A DNA stretch of 31,148 nt from Phycisphaerales bacterium (lineage in GTDB: Bacteria > Planctomycetota > Phycisphaerae > UBA1845 > Fen-1342), in assembly GCA_022839625.1 (NCBI GenBank), contig JALHJL010000048.1:1-31148 (forward strand), given 5' to 3'. This document shows positions 8,602 to 16,231 of the stretch, piece by piece. The notes under the pieces were generated by a model, which was given only the letters and a program-made list of their open reading frames with translations, did no database searches and had not been told where the DNA came from. The position numbers and the translations under genes are program-made. Numbering within the stretch: the stretch's first letter is position 1; each line of letters starts with the position of its first letter.

Positions 8602-8780
8602 TGCAGTTCCTTTGCCTCGCGACCGCACCACAGCGCGCACCGCAACTTTCGACCACGGCCCGGAGCTCCATTAACCCGGGCCACGATTTGCCCTGCAACC
8701 CCCTGTTGAGCGTCCCACTCCAGGCGCGTCGTTCAGCCCACGATCGCGCCGCGCCCCAGATAGGCCCCGTAACCGCACGC

Positions 8781-8814
8781 CAAAGAAAACGGGGGTCAAC
8801 CGGGTTGACCCCCG
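8781..8814 (-). terminator. Intrinsic terminator of the first PEP-CTERM gene
   Basis: Perfect 11-bp stem CGGGGGTCAAC / GTTGACCCCCG with a 3-base loop at 8790-8814. On the minus strand it is followed directly by TTTTCTTTG. It lies 30 bases after the stop codon of the gene at 8844-9635, in the right orientation. Confidence 0.88.
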
Positions 8815-8843
8815 CACACGTCAGAGTCCGATGTTCGATGGCA

Positions 8844-9635
8844 CTATCGCCGGCGCCATCCTGCCACCATCGCGCACAGCACCAAGGCGAGTCCCGCCGC
8901 CGGCTCCGGAAGAATCCGGTAAGTGGTCGTTCCACCCGCGGAATCGCCGTAGGTAAGGCTGAAAGTGATCATGGCACTCATGTCGTACACGTCATCGGTG
9001 ATTGCCACGTAGCCGGCACCGGCGGGCATCGTTTGGCTGGCGTTCGCACTGCCACCCGGTCCGGCCGAAATCTCGCCGACGAGGTTCGCAAACGTCGTTC
9101 CGGTGGGCACCCACCCGTTGTATTGCGCGGTGTACGAGCCCGCCCCATTGGGCCCGATCGGCATCATCGTGACGCCGTTGCCGTTCACGTCGGTCGCGTT
9201 GAACGACGCGGTCGCGCGGCCGCCACCCAACGGCGGCTGCAAGATCGCGGCCGGCAGCATTGGGAAATCAATCAGCGCGGACTTGATGAAGAAGTCGGTG
9301 TCCGCTTCTCCCGCGTGAACGGTAAAGCCCAACTCGAGGTAATAAGGCTTGGTTGGGTCCGGATCCTTCACGAGCTTGAGCGTGGCGGCGTCCAAAGTCG
9401 CCACTACGTCCATGCCGTCGAGAATCTCGTTGAACCCGGTGGTCCAAACCCATTGATTCGTCGCCGGGTTGTACGTGAGCTGATCGGAAGTGAATTCGAG
9501 GTAGCCGTTGCCCAGCGTGTTGGAAGCCTCGATGCGGAAGATGACGTTCGAGACGTTCCCCGCATCAGCCACCACCGGCATCAGCATTAACGCGGCCGCC
9601 AACACCCACGCCACTTGTCTCATCTGCGGGACCAT
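8844..9635 (-). CDS. PEP-CTERM sorting-domain protein
   Basis: Secreted protein of 263 residues with an N-terminal signal peptide (cleavage near VVADA). A C-terminal PEP-CTERM tripartite tail (ILPEPAAGLALVLCAMVAGWRRR in outline) has the PEP motif, a hydrophobic stretch and a terminal arginine cluster. Such tails are recognised by an exosortase/archaeosortase-type transpeptidase. The central region is clearly related to that of the next gene (9761-10546): both contain an IKSAL-FP segment and a YxAQYNGxVPxGxTF segment. ATG 9635 has GAGGAGAGG about 8 nt upstream; ATG 9623 has none. The passenger domain has no function I recognise; beta-rich adhesion or matrix roles are plausible. Confidence 0.88.
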   Translation of the reverse strand: MVPQMRQVAWVLAAALMLMPVVADAGNVSNVIFRIEASNTLGNGYLEFTSDQLTYNPATNQWVWTTGFNEILDGMDVVATLDAATLKLVKDPDPTKPYYLELGFTVHAGEADTDFFIKSALIDFPMLPAAILQPPLGGGRATASFNATDVNGNGVTMMPIGPNGAGSYTAQYNGWVPTGTTFANLVGEISAGPGGSANASQTMPAGAGYVAITDDVYDMSAMITFSLTYGDSAGGTTTYRILPEPAAGLALVLCAMVAGWRRR

Positions 9636-9760
9636 CCTTCAACCCTCTCCTCAAAGCCCTTTGCGGGGCACTCCGCTGACCGTTTCCACCTCCAGACACT
9701 CAGAAATCACCGTCGAGTGATTCCTGCGAGACCGGGTCACGCTGTTGCACCGGCCCGATT

Positions 9761-10546
9761 CTAGGCGCGCCGACGCGCCGCCAGCAGTCCGACCGCCAGC
9801 AGCAACAGCCCTGCCGGCTCGGGGATGATCTCGAACACGGACGTCCCGCTCGCCAGGTCATTCGGCGAGAGCAGGAAGTGGACCTGCGTGCTCATGTCGC
9901 TGACGGCACCCGCGATCGGTGTGAACAGCCCGCCGCCCGGGTACTCCTGGGACAGGCTCACCGTGTCCATCGGGTCCGCAACCATCTGCGGCATCAGATA
10001 CGTGAACGTCGCACCGGACGGGACGAAGCCGTTGTACTGGGCCAGGTACGAGCCTGGATCACCGTTCATCGGCGCAAGCGTGGCGCCGTCATCGTCCACG
10101 CCGTCCGTTAGCGTGAACGCCGCGCTGGCCCGGCCCTCCGCATTGAACAGCGTCGGGAAGCTGAGGAGCGCCGACTTGATGGTGAACGAGGTGCCGCCCG
10201 CAGCCGGCCCGGCTTCCACGGCGAAGTTCAGGTTCACCGAAGGATCCTGCGCGAACTGGAGCGCAGTGGCGTTTGCCTGAAGCGTGCCGAGCAGTATTTG
10301 CCCGTCCAAGCTCAGAATCGGCACGTCGACGAGCAACGTCCACGACCACACCTCAGTCTCCGGGTCGAACGTGAGCTGGCCTCGCGGATCATCAGGCGTG
10401 AACACGCAGTACCCGTAGCACGAGTCGCCGATGCACGCCTCGACAGTCAGAAGCTCCGTCGATATGCCGGCGCTGGCAACAGGCGAAACAAGCAACGCGA
10501 CAGCGCAGAGCGCGACTCCAAGGGAGCCCAGAAGTTTCCCCTTCAT
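9761..10546 (-). CDS. PEP-CTERM sorting-domain protein, paralogue of the neighbouring gene
   Basis: Secreted protein of 261 residues with a signal peptide ending near PVASA and a C-terminal IIPEPAGLLLLAVGLLAARRRA tail (PEP motif, hydrophobic helix, arginines). It has a cysteine pair in ACIGDSCYGYC near the mature N-terminus, absent from the paralogue. The shared IKSAL and AQYNGxVPSGATF segments indicate tandem duplication followed by strong divergence. ATG 10546 has AAGGAGG 9 nt upstream. The 125-base gap to the downstream paralogue holds only a 6-bp stem (AATCAC/GTGATT near 9708-9725), so the two may be cotranscribed from the promoter at 10614-10642. Expected fate is exosortase-dependent export and surface anchoring. 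Confidence 0.88.
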   Translation of the reverse strand: MKGKLLGSLGVALCAVALLVSPVASAGISTELLTVEACIGDSCYGYCVFTPDDPRGQLTFDPETEVWSWTLLVDVPILSLDGQILLGTLQANATALQFAQDPSVNLNFAVEAGPAAGGTSFTIKSALLSFPTLFNAEGRASAAFTLTDGVDDDGATLAPMNGDPGSYLAQYNGFVPSGATFTYLMPQMVADPMDTVSLSQEYPGGGLFTPIAGAVSDMSTQVHFLLSPNDLASGTSVFEIIPEPAGLLLLAVGLLAARRRA

Positions 10547-10613
10547 ACCCAAACTCCTCCTTCCTCTTCCATCAACCTCGATGGGGCGACCGTAGAACGA
10601 TCCACTAAGTCCT

Positions 10614-10642
10614 CTTATAGGCCAGCCGCCCTCCACTGTCAA
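10614..10642 (-). promoter_or_regulatory. Sigma-70-type promoter for the PEP-CTERM pair
   Basis: On the minus strand the -35 TTGACA (10637-10642) is a perfect consensus. It is separated by exactly 17 bases from TATAAG (10614-10619), which matches the -10 consensus at five of six positions. The predicted start lies near 10607, giving a leader of about 60 nt that ends in the strong AAGGAGG site. This is the best promoter in the window. Confidence 0.8.
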
Positions 10643-10711
10643 GCAGAAAAGAACAACAGCAACTCGCGGGCACTCTTGCCCCCGGGGGGCGCGACCTTCT
10701 CTACTGCCGGC

Positions 10712-11713
10712 CTATGCTTCGCCGCCAGCCCGCCCGGATGCGCAGCGTAGGTGATTGGCCGACACGATCCCGGCGTTGCGCCGCCACATCCCAGGTGCGG
10801 CGCGCGTGGCCGGCGATGACCCCAGCAGGGCGGCGTAGCCGCTATCGCTTAAGCCCAACAAAGGCCGGATCTTAACACGTTCAGGCAGGACGTCTGCGGT
10901 GATCCCGGGGTGGGTGCCCAGTGGAGCGCGGGAATTGTACGGGCACACCTGCTGGCACACGTCGCAGCCAAACACGCGGTCGGCGATCGCAGCGCGCAAG
11001 CTCTCCGAGATCGGGCCCCGGTGCTCAATCGTCAGGTAGGCGATGCAGCGAGTCGCTTCAATTCTGAAAGGTCCGATAAAAGCACTGCTTGGACATGAGT
11101 CGATACACCGCGTGCAGGACCCGCATTGGGGGGTGCCGGGGTGCCCCACCTCCAGCTCCAATGTCGTGGCCACCTCGCCCAGGAGCAAGTACGACCCGAG
11201 CTCCCCGTTGATCAGACACGTGTTCTTCCCAAACCAGCCCAGCCCGGCAGAAACAGCCAGTTCCTTCTCGAGAACCGGGCCAGTGTCTACGAAGACCCGC
11301 GCTTCGAACGGCTCGTCCAGGCGTCCCCGCAGCCGTTCGACGAGCGCCTCCAGCAATGCGCGCAGTATCACGTGATAGTCGGAGCCACGCGCATATTGGG
11401 CGACGGTCCCCGTCGGCTCGTCATCAGCCCGGCGGCACGGCACGGTCGCGCCGGCGCCGAGATACCCGTCGCGACGCTTGTAGTTGACGGCGACGCAGAT
11501 GATGGACCGCGCCCCCGGCAGGAGGCGGGCCGGCTCCGCACGAGATTGGACATTGCGTGCCAGGTACGACATCGTGCCCCCGTAGCCCGCCGCCAGCCAC
11601 TGCCTATAATAGGCCGCCCGGCGAACGGGCGCGACCGGGGCGACGCCGGCGAGGTCGGCCCCGACCTCTCGAGCGAGCGTCAGGACAAGTTGGGTCTTCG
11701 CGGTCGGTGTCAT
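10712..11713 (-). CDS. queG: Epoxyqueuosine reductase
   Basis: Cobalamin- and iron-sulfur-dependent enzyme that reduces epoxyqueuosine to queuosine at the wobble position of tRNAs. Key segments are VDTGPVLEKELAVSAGLGWFGKN (conserved catalytic Asp region) and the ferredoxin-like double cluster motif CGSCTRCIDSCP ... CDVCQQVCPYN, which gives eight cysteines for two [4Fe-4S] clusters. The protein is 333 residues, shorter than the roughly 380 of E. coli QueG: it ends soon after the RRNAG segment and lacks the usual C-terminal HEAT-like repeats. ATG 11713 begins the homologous region. The frame stays open upstream, but that part runs antisense to another gene. There is no Shine-Dalgarno; TATCAT lies 8 nt before the start. 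Confidence 0.93.
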   Translation of the reverse strand: MTPTAKTQLVLTLAREVGADLAGVAPVAPVRRAAYYRQWLAAGYGGTMSYLARNVQSRAEPARLLPGARSIICVAVNYKRRDGYLGAGATVPCRRADDEPTGTVAQYARGSDYHVILRALLEALVERLRGRLDEPFEARVFVDTGPVLEKELAVSAGLGWFGKNTCLINGELGSYLLLGEVATTLELEVGHPGTPQCGSCTRCIDSCPSSAFIGPFRIEATRCIAYLTIEHRGPISESLRAAIADRVFGCDVCQQVCPYNSRAPLGTHPGITADVLPERVKIRPLLGLSDSGYAALLGSSPATRAAPGMWRRNAGIVSANHLRCASGRAGGEA

Positions 11714-11721
11714 TTTCGACG

Positions 11722-11727
11722 ATGATA
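11722..11727 (-). promoter_or_regulatory. -10-like hexamer for a possible leaderless queG transcript
   Basis: TATCAT ends 8 nt before the ATG of queG, and no ribosome binding site is present. That spacing would place the transcription start at the A of the start codon. No clear -35 is visible at 16-18 bases; TTGTAG lies 21 bases upstream. Confidence 0.4.
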
Positions 11728-11767
11728 CCCTGGAACGCGAATTTGCCGCTACAAGCGGGAGCACCGG

Positions 11768-12208
11768 ATGACCACGCCGGAGCCGACGCGGAGTACATTC
11801 ATGTTCAATTTCGATTGGTTCCACGGCCCGGGATTGCGCCGCCAGATCGAGGAAGCGAAACAGCGCTGCACGCTGCACAAGTTCCCCGCGGCCCGCCAAA
11901 GCAAAGAGGGCAACGGGAACACGGAGTTCCAGAACTACAAGGACCAATTGGAAACGCGGATCATCCTGTATCTCAAGGACGGGCTCAGTTACGAGATGCG
12001 GGAGATGGTCGACATCGGCATGAGCAGCGCGCTGGCGTTTGAATGTGTGCCGGTGGACGAGAATTACCAGGTCGGGGCGTACGTGATCGTCGTCCCGTTC
12101 GAGGATATTGCACGGGTCGAGGTCTTCGCGGTCCACCCGGACGACAAGCCACAGGAGAACATCCGGATTCCGGGCTTCCGTTCCGGCGCCGCGGAAACGC
12201 GCGACTAG
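11768..12208 (+). CDS. Conserved-looking hypothetical protein
   Basis: Protein of 146 residues that I do not recognise. It has no signal peptide or membrane segment. The N-terminal part has an amphipathic helix (GLRRQIEEAKQRC), and the middle alternates strand-like segments (ETRIILYLKD, AFECVPVD, AYVIVVPFEDIARVEVF), suggesting a small alpha/beta cytoplasmic protein. ATG 11768 is used; ATG in MFNFDWF eleven codons later is an alternative, and neither has a strong ribosome binding site. It is divergent from queG across 54 bases and is followed 44 bases later by the lipoprotein hydrolase, so the two may form an operon. Confidence 0.7.
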   Translation: MTTPEPTRSTFMFNFDWFHGPGLRRQIEEAKQRCTLHKFPAARQSKEGNGNTEFQNYKDQLETRIILYLKDGLSYEMREMVDIGMSSALAFECVPVDENYQVGAYVIVVPFEDIARVEVFAVHPDDKPQENIRIPGFRSGAAETRD

Positions 12209-12252
12209 CTCCGGGCCGGGACAGCGCTTCGCCGGTGGGAGGTGCCGTTGCG

Positions 12253-13044
12253 ATGAGAGGTGCATTGGCCCTCGGGCTCATGATGCTCAGCATCGCGGCG
12301 ACCGGATGCATGCCGCGCTTCGGGGAACGAGCCACGTACGGCATTACGTTCTATGTGCCTGGGGCCGGAGTCGACCTCGGCGACGCCGGCGTCCGCGCCG
12401 GGCTCAAGCAGGCCGGCTATCGCGGCCAGGTCGTGCGGGCCACCTGGTCCATTACGCTGAACCCGGCCATCGACCAGACCGTCCGCATCCTCGCCCGGCA
12501 GGGCGGCAAGCGGCTCGCCGCCGCCATTCAGCAGTACCTGGATGAATACCCCGGCCGCGAGGTGAACATCGTCGCCCTGTCCGCCGGGACCGGCGTGACC
12601 ATCTGGGCCCTTGAAGCGCTCAAGCCCGGGTACGACGTGAACAACGTCGTCCTGATCTCCTCCAGTTTGCACCACAGGTACGACGTGAGCGATGCGTTGC
12701 AGCGCGTGAAGGGCAAGGTCTACAACTATTACTCGCCGACCGACCTGGTGCTCACCGGCCCCATGAAGATCTTCGGGACGATCGACGGCGTGCTCCTGGA
12801 GGACGGAGCCGGCGCGGTCGGGTTACAGGTTCCGCCCGGCGCGGAGGACCGGATCATCAACATTCCGTGGCGCGAGGATTTCGCGCAGTACGGGTACGTC
12901 GGCGGACACGGGGACGGGACCAACCGCGTCTTCGTCCAACACGAGATCTCCCGGCACATCATCGGGAACGAAGGCGAGTCACCGCCTCGTACAGCGCTCG
13001 CCAGGCCGCTGGCGACAGTTCCTCTGGCCGCGCATCCGAACTGA
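12253..13044 (+). CDS. Lipoprotein with alpha/beta-hydrolase (lipase-like) fold
   Basis: Protein of 263 residues beginning with a lipoprotein signal peptide; the lipobox is IAATGC. The mature part begins with a GVDLGDAGVRAGLKQAGY segment and has a nucleophile-elbow-like ALSAGTG (GxSxG-like, Ser as nucleophile). A later YYSPTDLVL offers a candidate Asp and GGHGDGTN a candidate His. This order fits an alpha/beta hydrolase or DUF-type lipase; the substrate is unknown. GGGAGGTG lies 8 nt before ATG 12253, which decides the start. The last 86 bases of the gene overlap the 3' end of rsmA on the other strand, so the C-terminal residues after about HIIGNEGE are encoded antisense to rsmA. Confidence 0.85.
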   Translation: MRGALALGLMMLSIAATGCMPRFGERATYGITFYVPGAGVDLGDAGVRAGLKQAGYRGQVVRATWSITLNPAIDQTVRILARQGGKRLAAAIQQYLDEYPGREVNIVALSAGTGVTIWALEALKPGYDVNNVVLISSSLHHRYDVSDALQRVKGKVYNYYSPTDLVLTGPMKIFGTIDGVLLEDGAGAVGLQVPPGAEDRIINIPWREDFAQYGYVGGHGDGTNRVFVQHEISRHIIGNEGESPPRTALARPLATVPLAAHPN

Positions 13045-13837
13045 CGCCGGCGCGCTGGAACGCAAGCAGTGCCGCAGCTTCCTCCCAACCGCGCAGCAGG
13101 CGCCGCAACATCTTCCGCCGCTGCTGAAATCCCCGCTGCACGAAGGCCGCAAAGCCGCGCACGTCGCTTACTTCGACGCGCTCCGGCGGGCGCGGCGCGA
13201 GCGTGAGCATGATGGACTCCACGTCCGGCCGCGGCCAGAAAGCGGTCCGCCGGACGATGGCCAGCGGCGTCAGGTCGGCCAGCGTCTGCGTGACCACGGA
13301 CACGGGACCGTAGCTTCCCGTGCGCGGCGCAGCGGCGAGCCGCTCGCCCACCTCGCGCTGGATCGTGCACGTAAGCCGGGCAAACCCCGGCTCGATCAGC
13401 AGCAGGTCCATCAGCAGCGGCGTGGCGATCTGGTAGGGCAGGTTCGCGACCAGCTTGTAAGCGCCCCCGAGGCGTGGGGGCTGCGCGTACAGGGCCTTCA
13501 GCACGAGCGGATTGACGTTGTGCTTGCCGCCCAGGGCGTCGCCCTGAACGAGCGTGAAGTGCGGATGGCCGGCGAGCCGCGTCCGCAGGATGGCCTGGAA
13601 CCCGCGATCGATTTCGACGGCCACGACGCGTACGCCGCAGTCGAGAAGAATCTCGGTCAACGAGCCCGTGCCCGGTCCGACCTCGAGCACGGTGTCCGCG
13701 GGGCAGAGGTCCGCCGCGGCGGCCAGCTTCCTCATGAGATTGAGATCGATCAGGAAATTCTGTCCGAAGCGGTGTTGCGGCGCGAGACCGGCTTCGGTAA
13801 GCAAGCGGCGAATCTCGGTCAGCGTCTGGCCGGGCAT
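12959..13837 (-). CDS. rsmA: 16S rRNA (adenine1518-N6/adenine1519-N6)-dimethyltransferase
   Basis: KsgA/RsmA, 292 residues, which dimethylates two adjacent adenines in the 3'-terminal hairpin of 16S rRNA late in 30S assembly. Diagnostic motifs are FGQNFLID near the N-terminus, the SAM loop EVGPGTGSLTE, VVAVEID, and the catalytic NLPYQIATPLL. The C-terminal helical domain contains FVQRGFQQRRKMLRR, matching the family's typical FxxRRKxL segment. ATG 13837 is preferred; the frame extends eight codons further but without homology. The ribosome binding site is weak. It converges with and overlaps the lipoprotein hydrolase by 86 bases, and is divergent from selD with about 126 bases between start codons. 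Confidence 0.95.
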   Translation of the reverse strand: MPGQTLTEIRRLLTEAGLAPQHRFGQNFLIDLNLMRKLAAAADLCPADTVLEVGPGTGSLTEILLDCGVRVVAVEIDRGFQAILRTRLAGHPHFTLVQGDALGGKHNVNPLVLKALYAQPPRLGGAYKLVANLPYQIATPLLMDLLLIEPGFARLTCTIQREVGERLAAAPRTGSYGPVSVVTQTLADLTPLAIVRRTAFWPRPDVESIMLTLAPRPPERVEVSDVRGFAAFVQRGFQQRRKMLRRLLRGWEEAAALLAFQRAGVSSDARPEELSPAAWRALYEAVTRLRSR

Positions 13838-13963
13838 AACTGCGGATGGTGCTCGAAGCACCGGCGGATGGCAATTGCCGCCGCCGCCGTGTCGGCCGTG
13901 CGGGTGCGCGGAGTGGGCAGAGGCCGGGCCACGCTGCTAGACTGTTGTCCGAGGAGCTGACTC

Positions 13964-15016
13964 GTGACGGAAGCCAGGAAAATCCGGCTGACCGACTACG
14001 CCTCGTGTGCGGGCTGAGCGGGCAAGTTGCCGCAAGACGGCCTGGCGCTGGTCCTGCGTCAGCTCGAGCCCTGGCAGCACCCCGACTTGCTGGTCGGCAC
14101 CAACACCTGCGACGACGCGGGCGTCTTTCGCATCGATGACGACCTGGCGCTGGTTCAGACCACGGACTTCTTCCCGCCCCTGGTGGATGACCCGTTTGCC
14201 TTCGGACGCATCGCCGCGGCCAACGCGCTGAGCGACGTCTACGCGATGGGCGGCGAGCCCCTCACGGCGCTGAACCTCGTCGGTTTCCCGGACAAGACGT
14301 TGCCCCTCGACATTCTCGTCGAGATCCTCCGCGGCGGGGCCGACGCGGTTCGCGAGGCCGGGGCGGTCATCGTCGGCGGGCACAGCGTGCGCGACAGCGA
14401 GATCAAGTACGGCCTCGCTGTCACGGGCCGCGTACACCCGAACCGGATTCTCACCAATGCCACCGCCCGGCCCGGCGACCAGCTCGTCCTCACCAAGCCC
14501 ATCGGCACCGGCACGCTGTGCAACGCGGCCAAGAGCGGGAAGCTCGCGGAGCCGGAACTCGCCGAGGCCATCGCCTGCATGTCGGCGTTGAACCGGCCGG
14601 GGCGGGACGCGGCCGTGAAGGTCGGCGTCAGCGCCTGCACCGACATCACCGGCTACGGCCTGGTCGGCCACGCGTTCGAGGTGGCCGAGGCCAGCGGCGT
14701 GAGCATCGTCCTGGAGGCGTCGCGCGTGCCCCTGCTCGCGCGAACCATGGAATTCGCCCGACAAGGGGTGCTGACGCGCGTGCACAAGGGCACGCAGGCG
14801 TTTCTCGGCGACAAGCTGCACATCGACCCGCAGGTCGAGCCCGCCCTGGCCGGTGTGCTGGCGGACGCCCAGACGTCCGGCGGGTTGCTGCTGAGCGTGC
14901 CGGCTGCCCGCTGCGCCGCGCTGGTGACCGAGCTGCTCGCGCTTGGCGCGCTGTGTGCGGCGGCCGTTGGACGAGTGCAGGCCGACGACGGGGTGCGGGT
15001 TCGACTCGTCTCGTGA
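13964..15016 (+). CDS. selD: Selenocysteine-containing selenide, water dikinase (selenophosphate synthetase)
   Basis: Makes selenophosphate from selenide and ATP for selenocysteine synthesis and tRNA selenouridine. The full gene starts at GTG 13964, with GAGGAG 7 nt upstream. It reads LTDYASCAG, then UGA (14015-14017, codon 18), then AGKLPQDGL. In SelD this codon is the active-site Cys or Sec, followed three residues later by an essential Lys. Here that is Sec18 and Lys21, the same offset as Cys17/Lys20 of E. coli. The remainder (CDDAGVFRID, TTDFFPPLVDDPF, ANALSDVYAMGG, DITGYGLVGH, DAQTSGGLL) is standard SelD; total 350 residues. A gene call that stops at the UGA would start around TTG 14027 and lose the active site. 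Confidence 0.93.
14015..14041 (+). promoter_or_regulatory. Recoding UGA (Sec codon) with candidate SECIS hairpin
   Basis: In-frame UGA at 14015-14017. The best short stem downstream is GCCG / CGGC at 14029-14032 and 14038-14041 with loop CAAGA, preceded by two unpaired U residues. Loop distance from the UGA is 15 nt, at the lower edge of known bacterial SECIS elements, and the stem is short. The recoding itself is well supported by the protein alignment; the exact SECIS structure is tentative. Confidence 0.5.
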
Positions 15017-15044
15017 GCCGCCGTTCACTGTCCCGAGTCTGAGG

Positions 15045-15152
15045 CACTTCCCGGAGGCCGGCGAGAGTAGAACTCTGCCCCGCATCTGCGCGCACAACGG
15101 GAAGTGGGGGCTCCGGCGTATAGAGGCCAGCCAAAGCTTCGCACTTCCCGTT
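15045..15152. repeat. Three-copy CACTTCCCG inverted/direct repeat
   Basis: CACTTCCCG occurs at 15045-15053 and 15142-15150, and its reverse complement at 15098-15106. The last two extend to an 11-bp perfect inverted repeat, AACGGGAAGTG (15096-15106) and CACTTCCCGTT (15142-15152), enclosing 35 bases. The right arm is followed by TTCTC. It lies in the 280-base gap between the convergent selD and a small lipoprotein gene. It may serve as a terminator or be the relic of a small inverted-repeat element. The rest of the gap, 15153-15296, holds a GGCAGG/CCTGCC stem and nothing recognisable. Confidence 0.55.
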
Positions 15153-15296
15153 TCTCAGGCGAGTCTGCGACTCAGCGCGTTGGTGTGGTAGCCCAGAGGA
15201 GCTTCGAGGCAGGTGGGGCAGACCTCCGCGCCTGCCGCGGCCAGTGCGAACGTGTGCCCTGCCTGCCCGATATGCGTCAGACTGCGAGACGATACG

Positions 15297-15569
15297 CTAG
15301 AGCAGGAAGTCGGGGATTCCGACCCCGAGGCCCGACGCGATCGACGAGAGCAGCATCAGCCCGCACGTCGAGTACTTATCGGGATTCGTCTCGTAGTCCG
15401 TCTGCAACTCTGCCAGCTCCTGCGGGGTCATGTCCATGAAATCGAGGTTGCAGATGACGCCGTCGTTGTCACGGTCCAGCGGACACGGCGGGCCGCCCGC
15501 CACGATGGCACTGCATCCCGCAGACGCAAACAACATCGCTGCCAGCCCAAACACGAAGAGCCGTTTCAT
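15297..15569 (-). CDS. Small putative lipoprotein
   Basis: Protein of 90 residues with a lipoprotein signal peptide (MKRLFVFGLAAMLFASAGC, lipobox FASAGC). The mature part is short and begins with CPLDRDNDGVICNLDF, which resembles a single calcium-binding loop. A helical MTPQELAELQTDYETNP segment and a second cysteine region follow. ATG 15569 has AGGAG about 8 nt upstream. No family recognised. It faces selD convergently and has its own candidate promoter at 15630-15657. Function unknown; it is likely tethered to a membrane. Confidence 0.75.
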   Translation of the reverse strand: MKRLFVFGLAAMLFASAGCSAIVAGGPPCPLDRDNDGVICNLDFMDMTPQELAELQTDYETNPDKYSTCGLMLLSSIASGLGVGIPDFLL

Positions 15570-15629
15570 GATCGCCACTCCTAACCGAAGCCCGAACCGG
15601 TTGTTCACCAGGCGTTGGCCGCCAGAGGG

Positions 15630-15657
15630 ATCGTAGCGCGGCGGGCGCGAAGAGCAA
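15630..15657 (-). promoter_or_regulatory. Candidate promoter of the small lipoprotein gene
   Basis: On the minus strand TTGCTC (15652-15657) is followed after 16 bases by TACGAT (15630-15635). The predicted leader to ATG 15569 is about 55 nt. Consensus matches are modest. Confidence 0.35.
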
Positions 15658-16101
15658 GTAATCTGCAAATTGGCGGGCCTCGTGGGGCCGCGGGTTATCG
15701 GCCGTCGATCGTCGCCCGGCCCGGGGTCAGGAGGTGGGTGTGCCTCGGACGCTGGTCGGCCTCCGCATCATGCCCGTTTTCGCTGCAATCAGGTCACGAC
15801 CGGAGACCTTCGGGCTGCGCGAGCCGACTGCGCGACCGAATCTCGTGGTCCGGGTACGTCCTGGTCCTCATGAGGCACTGCGCCGGCGCCGGACGTCTTC
15901 TCGGACCGGCAAACGCCGGAACGGCAGGTTGAATCACGGTGCGCGATTCGGCCACGGGCATCAGAATGCGAAGCGCAGGCGAGCGTGCATAGGACCACGC
16001 GCTTGCTCGCGCGGCGTGTTCTGATAGCGCTTCTGAACCGCGCACGGCCATATCGGGAGTACTGGAGCGGAACAGGGGCGAAAAACTTGGGGGGGGCGCG
16101 C

Positions 16102-16131
16102 TTGAAATCCGAAAATGGCGGGGCGTAGAAC
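16102..16131 (+). promoter_or_regulatory. Candidate promoter of the third PEP-CTERM gene
   Basis: TTGAAA (16102-16107) and TAGAAC (16126-16131) with an 18-base spacer, about 100 bases before the start at 16232. Both hexamers match consensus at four or five positions. The gene itself has GGGAG upstream of its ATG. Confidence 0.4.
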
Positions 16132-16231
16132 CTGTTGCGTAAAAGACAGGGTGAACGTCACCCACACCGAACGGTCCTCGGAGGCTGGAAGCGTACCTCC
16201 ACTGACACTATTGGAAAGGGAGTAGCGGACT

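Larger units (their letters stand above)
15570..16231. other. Long intergenic region between divergent secreted-protein genes
   Basis: In these 662 bases I see no gene with credible start signals or homology. It holds the promoters of the flanking divergent genes: a candidate at 15630-15657 (minus) and one at 16102-16131 (plus). A run of G residues lies near 16089-16096. The middle part, about 15700-16080, contains nothing I can name. The stretch is long enough to hide a small RNA, but I have no positive evidence for one. Confidence 0.4.

Noticed and set aside
11714..12265. Upstream extension of queG by 184 codons
   Set aside because: QueG homology begins at 11713, and the extension is antisense to the unknown gene at 11768-12208.
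15017..15296. Possible tRNA-Sec gene close to selD
   Set aside because: I looked for an acceptor stem, a TTCGA-type T loop and a TCA anticodon; the hairpins present do not assemble into a tRNA.
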